DNA of 10,565 bases from an uncultured Ruminococcus sp. (GTDB lineage Bacteria > Bacillota_A > Clostridia > Oscillospirales > Ruminococcaceae). The stretch covers positions 1 to 10,565 of the forward strand of contig CACZPE010000362.1 of assembly GCA_902782875.1 (NCBI GenBank). Direction: 5' to 3'. The notes below the pieces were generated by a model. It saw only the letters and a program-made list of their open reading frames with translations. It was not told the DNA's origin and made no database searches. Positions 6,669 through 10,565 of the stretch are shown here, in pieces (position 1 is the first letter of the stretch; every line of letters starts with the position of its first letter). Position numbers and translations under genes: made by a program.

Positions 6669-9049
6669 CAGAAGCCCACCTTTACCGTGTCGTGCTTCTG
6701 CTTTCTCGGGTCTGATGTGAGCGCAGCATCGAGCACATCCGTCATCTTTTCCGCAAAGACGAAGTTGAGGTTTTCCTTTATCACATCGTCCACCTCTTCA
6801 AGGTCGGGGGCGTTGCCCTTGGGTATGATGACAGTCTTCATACCCTCCTTGTAGGCGGCCATCGCCTTTTCGCGAAGCCCTCCTATCGGGAGCACCCTGC
6901 CGTGAAGGGTGATCTCGCCCGTCATGGCCACATCGCTGTGTACGGGTATTCCGGTAAGCGCCGATACCAGCGCCGTGGTCATCGTAACGCCAGCCGACGG
7001 GCCGTCCTTGGGAGTAGCACCCTCGGGCGCGTGTATATGTATATCCTTGTCAAGATAGAAGCTCTTGTCTATGCCGTAGCTGTCTGCTATGGACCGCACG
7101 AAGCTCACCGCCAGCTTTGACGACTCCTGCATAACATCGCCGAGGGAGCCTGTTGCCTGTACTCCTCCCCTGCCGTCGTTTATCAGCACCTCAAGGGGCA
7201 TTATCACGCCGCCTGCAGATGTCCAAGCAAGGCCGTTTACTATACCTACGCTGTCGGTGCGGGACACCACATCGTCAGCATACTTTCTGACTCCGAGATA
7301 TGCGGCCAGTTTTTTACTGTCTACCTTTACCTTGCTCACAGACTGCTCGATCATTTCCTTTGCAGCCTTTCTGCACAGCGAAGCGATAACTCTTTCGAGC
7401 TCCCTGACTCCCGCCTCTTTGGTATAGTAGTCTATTATCTCATATATGGCATCCTTGGTGATGCGCAGCATCGAAGCCCTGAGTCCGTGCTTTTCAAGCT
7501 GCTTGGGTATGAGGTGTTCCTTTGCGATATGGAACTTTTCCTCCCTGGTGTAGCTTGACAGCTCGATTATCTCCATCCTGTCGCGCAGCGGCGGGTCTAT
7601 GGTGGATATATCGTTTGCGGTGGTTATGAAAAGCACATTGCTCAGATCAAACGGTATCTCTATGTAATGATCCCTGAACGCTACATTCTGCTCGCTGTCG
7701 AGCGCTTCAAGCAGCGCCGATGAGGGATCGCCCCTGAAATCGTGTGATATCTTGTCTATCTCATCGAGAAGTATCAGCGGATTGTTTGACTGCGCCTCGG
7801 TAAGTGCATTGACTATACGTCCGGGCATGGAGCCGATATAGGTCTTCCTGTGGCCTCTTATATCGGATTCGTCCCTTACGCCGCCGAGCGCGATACGGGC
7901 AAACTTTCTGTCCATAGACCTTGCTATCGACTTTGCGACAGAGGTCTTGCCCACTCCCGGAGGGCCGTAGAGGCATATTATCTGTCCCTTTGTCTCAGGC
8001 GACATCTGCTTTACGGCTATCATCTCAAGGATACGCTCCTTGACGCGCTTCATACCGTAGTGGTCCTTGTCGAGTATCTTACGTGTGCGCTCTATATCGG
8101 TCCTGTCCTTTGTGGACTTGTTCCACGGCAGGTCGAGCACGGTATCGAGATAAGTCTTTATCACAGCCGTCTCGGGAGTGGAGGGCGGCATGGATGCGAG
8201 CCTGTCCGCTTCCTTAAGCAGCTTTCTTTCGCTCTCCTCCGCAAGATGCAGAGCCTTTATCTTGTCGGTATACTCAAAAGCCTCATACTCTGCGGTATCC
8301 TCTTCGCCCAGCTCCCTGGATATGGCCCTCATCTGCTCGCGCAGATAGTATTCACGCTGATTGCCCGCTATCTGCTCGCGCACCTTGTCCCTGATGTCGT
8401 TCTCAACGCCGAGCACCTGTATCTCCTCGTTAAGGAGCGTCATAAGAAGCAGCATTTTCTGCTCTATGCCGTTTGCTTCGAGAAGGCCCTGCTTTTTATC
8501 GGGCTCTACCGGCAGGCTTACGGCGATATTGTCAAAGACGGATTCGAGCGAGTTGCTGTTCATTATCGACTTGATATACTCGCGGGGCATATGGGATACC
8601 TTTGATGCATATTCCGCAAAAAGCTCCTTGACCGCCCTGAGAAGGCCTTCCTTCTCAAATTCATCGAGCTGAAGCTTCTTTTCGGGGTATTTCCGCGCCA
8701 GTACTGCGGGATAGTCCCTGTCCTCGAGGACCTTAAGCACCCTTGCCCTGTACTCGCCCTCGGCCATTACCCTGGTAACGCCCTCGGAGGTGCGGAGCAT
8801 CTGCTTTATCCTTGCAACGACGCCGACTTTGTATATATTGGTGTGGGGCTGCTCCCCGTCATCGCTGCGGTCCTCCTCATACCCCTCGGTCACGAGGAAT
8901 ATCAGCTTGTCACCCGCCGCAGCGGCAGAAAGAGCCTTTACGGATTCCTCTCTTGATACTTCGAAATGCATTATCACACGAGGAAACACAACAAGCCCCG
9001 TCAGTGCGAGCATGGGGTATTCTCTTGCACCGGGTGTTCTTTTTTCCAT
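6668..9049 (-). CDS. lon: ATP-dependent Lon protease (LonA type)
   Basis: A hexameric cytoplasmic AAA+ protease that degrades misfolded and short-lived regulatory proteins. The 793-residue length and domain order are standard for LonA. A substrate-binding LON domain occupies about 10-205, followed by a helical linker. The AAA+ module has Walker A GPPGVGKT (362-369) and Walker B LILLDEID (425-432), a TTAND sensor segment (476-480) and arginines at 489 and 491. The protease domain has the catalytic serine in KDGPSAG (Ser685) and its lysine partner in GGLREK (Lys728). No membrane segment is present, which rules out LonB. The start ATG has AAGGAG 5 bases upstream, inside the 14-base gap after pyrB. 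No CIRCE or CtsR-like heat-shock site is visible upstream. Expression therefore probably comes from the pyrB promoter, which would be unusual for lon. Confidence 0.98.
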   Translation of the reverse strand: MEKRTPGAREYPMLALTGLVVFPRVIMHFEVSREESVKALSAAAAGDKLIFLVTEGYEEDRSDDGEQPHTNIYKVGVVARIKQMLRTSEGVTRVMAEGEYRARVLKVLEDRDYPAVLARKYPEKKLQLDEFEKEGLLRAVKELFAEYASKVSHMPREYIKSIMNSNSLESVFDNIAVSLPVEPDKKQGLLEANGIEQKMLLLMTLLNEEIQVLGVENDIRDKVREQIAGNQREYYLREQMRAISRELGEEDTAEYEAFEYTDKIKALHLAEESERKLLKEADRLASMPPSTPETAVIKTYLDTVLDLPWNKSTKDRTDIERTRKILDKDHYGMKRVKERILEMIAVKQMSPETKGQIICLYGPPGVGKTSVAKSIARSMDRKFARIALGGVRDESDIRGHRKTYIGSMPGRIVNALTEAQSNNPLILLDEIDKISHDFRGDPSSALLEALDSEQNVAFRDHYIEIPFDLSNVLFITTANDISTIDPPLRDRMEIIELSSYTREEKFHIAKEHLIPKQLEKHGLRASMLRITKDAIYEIIDYYTKEAGVRELERVIASLCRKAAKEMIEQSVSKVKVDSKKLAAYLGVRKYADDVVSRTDSVGIVNGLAWTSAGGVIMPLEVLINDGRGGVQATGSLGDVMQESSKLAVSFVRSIADSYGIDKSFYLDKDIHIHAPEGATPKDGPSAGVTMTTALVSALTGIPVHSDVAMTGEITLHGRVLPIGGLREKAMAAYKEGMKTVIIPKGNAPDLEEVDDVIKENLNFVFAEKMTDVLDAALTSDPRKQKHDTVKVGF

Positions 9050-9063
9050 ACTTTCTCCTTATA

Positions 9064-10146
9064 TCAGCATAGTACCCTGTCATCGCAGTATTCACACTCG
9101 AGCAGGTCTGCCGTGCCCCTGAAATATCGGGGCAGATAGTGTTCTTTTCTTGTAATGCAGTTGGGATTGCGGCATTCAACGCCTGTATAGGTCTTGCCTG
9201 TAAAGAGCGGTATCGAATGCTCCCTGTCGTTCATGACGGTGAGTATCAGTGCCATTCTTACGAATACGCCGTATTTTGCCTGTTTGAAATACATAGCTCT
9301 CGGATCATCGTCGACATCCATAGGTATCTCGTCTACTCTCGGAAGAGGATGGAGCACGATAAGATCCTGTCTGCCCTTGTTGAGCTTTGCCCTGTCGAGG
9401 CAGTACGCATCCTTGAGGCTGTTGTACTCCTCCTCGCTTGCAAAGCGCTCCTTCTGAACTCTTGTCATATAGAGCATGTCAAGATCCTTTATAGCATCCT
9501 CAAGGGACGGATTCTCCGTGAAGGTGCAGGACGAAGCCATGAGTATATCCTTGATATACTGGGGCATTCCGAGCTCGGGGGTGGATATGAACACGAACTT
9601 TATCCCCTTGAAGCCGCACAGCGCCTTGCACATGGAGTGTACGGTCCTGCCGTTCTTGAGGTCGCCGCACAGACCTATCGTAAGGTCAGTGAGCCTGCCC
9701 TTCTCCCTGTAGAGAGTGAGCATATCGGTCAGAGTCTGTGACGGATGCATATGTCCGCCGTCACCTGCATTTATTATAGGGCAGTCAGCGCTTATAGCAG
9801 CTGCCTTCGCCGCGCCGTCGTTCGGATGGCGCATAACCATTATATCTGCATAGGAGGATACTATCTTTGTCGTATCCTTAAGATTCTCACCCTTTGCTAC
9901 CGATGAGGTGGCAGGGTTGTCAAATCCGATTATAGTGCCGCCGAGGCGGAGCATCGCTGTCTGAAATGACATCTGTGTTCTTGTTGACGGCTCATAGAAC
10001 AGAGTCGCCATGATCTTGCCGTCACACGCCTTTGCGTATTTCTGCGGGTCATCATAGATATCAGAGGCCAGCTTGACGACTTTCAGCCACCAGTCAGAAC
10101 CCATATCCGCAAGATCAATTATATCCGTATACTTTGACATCACCAT
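9064..10146 (-). CDS. pyrB: Aspartate carbamoyltransferase catalytic chain with PyrI-like zinc-binding tail
   Basis: Joins carbamoyl phosphate and aspartate to make carbamoyl aspartate, the committed step of pyrimidine synthesis. Catalytic residues match the Escherichia coli enzyme almost position for position: FYEPSTRT (50-57), SSVAKGE with Lys85, HMHPSQTLTD with His134, GDLKNGR with Arg167, MTRVQ with Arg229 and HPLPR (266-270). The catalytic chain should end near residue 310. Here about 50 more residues follow, with C325-x4-C330 in CRNPNCIT and C351-x2-C354 in CEYC. That is the four-cysteine pattern of the zinc domain of the regulatory chain PyrI. The PyrI nucleotide-binding domain is absent, so this is neither a plain PyrB nor a full PyrBI fusion. 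ATG at 10146 has AAAGGA 9 bases upstream; ATG at 10140 is a less likely start. It is the first gene of the run, with lon 14 bases behind. Confidence 0.95.
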   Translation of the reverse strand: MVMSKYTDIIDLADMGSDWWLKVVKLASDIYDDPQKYAKACDGKIMATLFYEPSTRTQMSFQTAMLRLGGTIIGFDNPATSSVAKGENLKDTTKIVSSYADIMVMRHPNDGAAKAAAISADCPIINAGDGGHMHPSQTLTDMLTLYREKGRLTDLTIGLCGDLKNGRTVHSMCKALCGFKGIKFVFISTPELGMPQYIKDILMASSCTFTENPSLEDAIKDLDMLYMTRVQKERFASEEEYNSLKDAYCLDRAKLNKGRQDLIVLHPLPRVDEIPMDVDDDPRAMYFKQAKYGVFVRMALILTVMNDREHSIPLFTGKTYTGVECRNPNCITRKEHYLPRYFRGTADLLECEYCDDRVLC

Positions 10147-10174
10147 TTCAGATCATCCTTTCCATGATACCTTA

Positions 10175-10215
10175 CCTGCCCTCAGGGCGGGGATCGGTAT
10201 ACGGTGATACACACC
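10175..10215 (-). promoter_or_regulatory. Two small hairpins in the pyrB leader
   Basis: The predicted leader is about 70 bases (from near 10216 to 10147). On the minus strand it can form GGTG-TGTAT-CACC (10215-10203), starting almost at the predicted transcription start. A GC-rich hairpin centred on GCCC-TGA-GGGC (10188-10178), extendable to 10191-10175 with one C-A mismatch, follows. No T tract follows either, so these are not terminators as drawn. I do not see a clear PyrR-binding loop consensus. A role in pyrimidine-responsive control is possible, given the gene, but is inference. Confidence 0.35.
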
Positions 10216-10222
10216 TCGTTAT

Positions 10223-10251
10223 ATGATACCACACTTTGAACGAATATGCAA
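10223..10251 (-). promoter_or_regulatory. Promoter of pyrB and probably the downstream gene run
   Basis: On the minus strand, TTGCAT (10251-10246) and TATCAT (10228-10223) are separated by 17 bases, a good sigma-A arrangement with two mismatches to consensus overall. The predicted start is near 10216. A 6-bp inverted repeat, GATTTT (10254-10259) with AAAATC (10265-10270), lies just upstream of the -35 box. This is the only convincing promoter found ahead of the pyrB to nspC genes. Confidence 0.72.
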
Positions 10252-10293
10252 TAGATTTTATGTGAAAATCGTCGGAAAATAGCGCCCCTGTTT

Positions 10294-10341
10294 CGGTATA
10301 TTTTACGGTATCGGGCGGTACCGTAAGGGATAACAGCGGTA
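10294..10341 (+). repeat. CGGTA repeat cluster with 8-bp inverted repeat in the divergent region
   Basis: CGGTA occurs at 10294, 10306, 10316 and 10337, at intervals of 12, 10 and 21 bases, close to one or two helical turns. The middle copies form a perfect inverted repeat, TTACGGTA (10303-10310) with TACCGTAA (10319-10326), around the GC-rich loop TCGGGCGG. It lies about 110 bases upstream of the secreted protein gene and about 150 bases from pyrB. The arrangement suggests a multi-site operator. Apart from the pyrB promoter and leader on its left side, the rest of this 290-base intergenic stretch is AT-rich. I see no confident promoter for the plus-strand gene in it. Confidence 0.45.
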
Positions 10342-10436
10342 CGGAAAAATTTTTATCGTATTCTAAGGTTCGTTTAAGGAACATGTGATATATTGGATAT
10401 ACAAAAGATACACCAAATAAGAAAGGAATGTTTTGT

Positions 10437-10565
10437 ATGAAAAGATCACGTATCACTGCATGTGCGGCTGTCGCACTGGCAGTCATGACACTTCTCCCCG
10501 CAGCAGGTGCGGATGCCGCAACAACTTCTTCCACAGCCGGTACCTCCACAGTATCAACAACTACA
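10437..10565 (+). CDS. Secreted protein with signal peptide and Thr/Ser-rich start, truncated at window edge
   Basis: The first 43 codons of a plus-strand gene that runs off the window without a stop. ATG at 10437 has AGAAAGGA 8 bases upstream. The protein begins with MKRSR, then a hydrophobic core (AAVALAVMTLLPAAG) and a likely signal peptidase site around A-D-A (residues 25-27). A Thr/Ser/Ala-rich segment follows, ending at the edge in STVSTTT. Such low-complexity starts are common in secreted enzymes and surface proteins of ruminococci, but no functional domain is visible yet. An ITAC at residues 6-9 resembles a lipobox but lies before the hydrophobic core, so lipidation is unlikely. The gene is divergent from pyrB and is the only plus-strand gene in the window. 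Confidence 0.8.
   Translation, partial: MKRSRITACAAVALAVMTLLPAAGADAATTSSTAGTSTVSTTT

Noticed and set aside
7850..8605. Open frame of 251 codons on the plus strand opposite lon
   Set aside because: Lon is intact on the other strand. The antisense product shows no family motif and a composition typical of reverse-complement translation.
9064..9225. A separate or full-length fused PyrI regulatory chain
   Set aside because: Only the four-cysteine zinc segment is present. There is no room for the nucleotide-binding domain before lon begins.
10147..10216. PyrR-type attenuator in the pyrB leader
   Set aside because: The binding-loop consensus and the terminator T tract are not seen, and the leader appears too short.
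10360..10412. Promoter for the plus-strand secreted gene, for example TTTAAG or TTCGTT with a downstream TATATT or TATACA
   Set aside because: Several weak combinations exist but none has both good boxes and 16-18 base spacing, so I could not choose one.
10453..10463. ITAC lipobox in the truncated secreted protein
   Set aside because: The cysteine is at residue 9, before the hydrophobic core, so it cannot be a normal lipoprotein cleavage site.
1..10565. Defence system, prophage, insertion sequence, CRISPR array or tRNA gene
   Set aside because: No integrase, transposase, nuclease or repeat-spacer pattern is visible, and no tRNA-like cloverleaf was noticed by eye. Except for the small lipoprotein, the DUF896 protein and the two cut-off genes at the edges, every gene belongs to a core metabolic or housekeeping family with known function.

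Overview
The window looks like chromosomal DNA from a Gram-positive gut anaerobe of the class Clostridia, most like Ruminococcus or a relative. The clues are mixed GC content with AT-rich intergenic stretches, strong AGGAGG-type ribosome binding sites, a Firmicutes-type lon-engB pair, TmcAL (YlbM family), a DUF896/YnzC protein, and a carboxynorspermidine decarboxylase of the kind common in gut anaerobes. The genus is inferred from gene content, not proven. No mobile element, CRISPR array, tRNA or rRNA is visible. All complete genes lie on the minus strand.

Reading the minus strand from right to left, a promoter at about 10223-10251 opens a seven-gene run: pyrB, lon, engB, lysA, tmcAL, a small DUF896 gene and nspC. 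Gaps are 30 bases or less and several genes overlap, so they are probably one transcription unit. It joins pyrimidine synthesis, protein quality control, ribosome assembly, lysine and cell-wall precursor synthesis, tRNA modification and polyamine synthesis. These are mostly growth-related functions. An AT-rich gap at 1876-2043 follows, with a near-consensus promoter, ArgR-like boxes and an inverted repeat at the predicted start of transcription, all serving argG. After argG comes a nested hairpin ending in a T tract (542-620), then a small predicted lipoprotein gene, then the first three codons of another minus-strand gene at the window's left edge.

To the right of pyrB is a divergent intergenic region of 290 bases. 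It ends at a plus-strand gene (from 10437, cut by the window edge) for a secreted protein with a signal peptide and a Thr/Ser-rich start. The region holds a cluster of CGGTA repeats and an 8-bp inverted repeat.

Most of the window is ordinary housekeeping. The most unusual item is PyrB. It is a complete catalytic chain with a C-terminal tail of about 50 residues carrying the four-cysteine zinc motif normally found in the separate regulatory chain PyrI, but without PyrI's nucleotide-binding domain. The argG control region and the nested hairpin downstream of argG also merit a second look.
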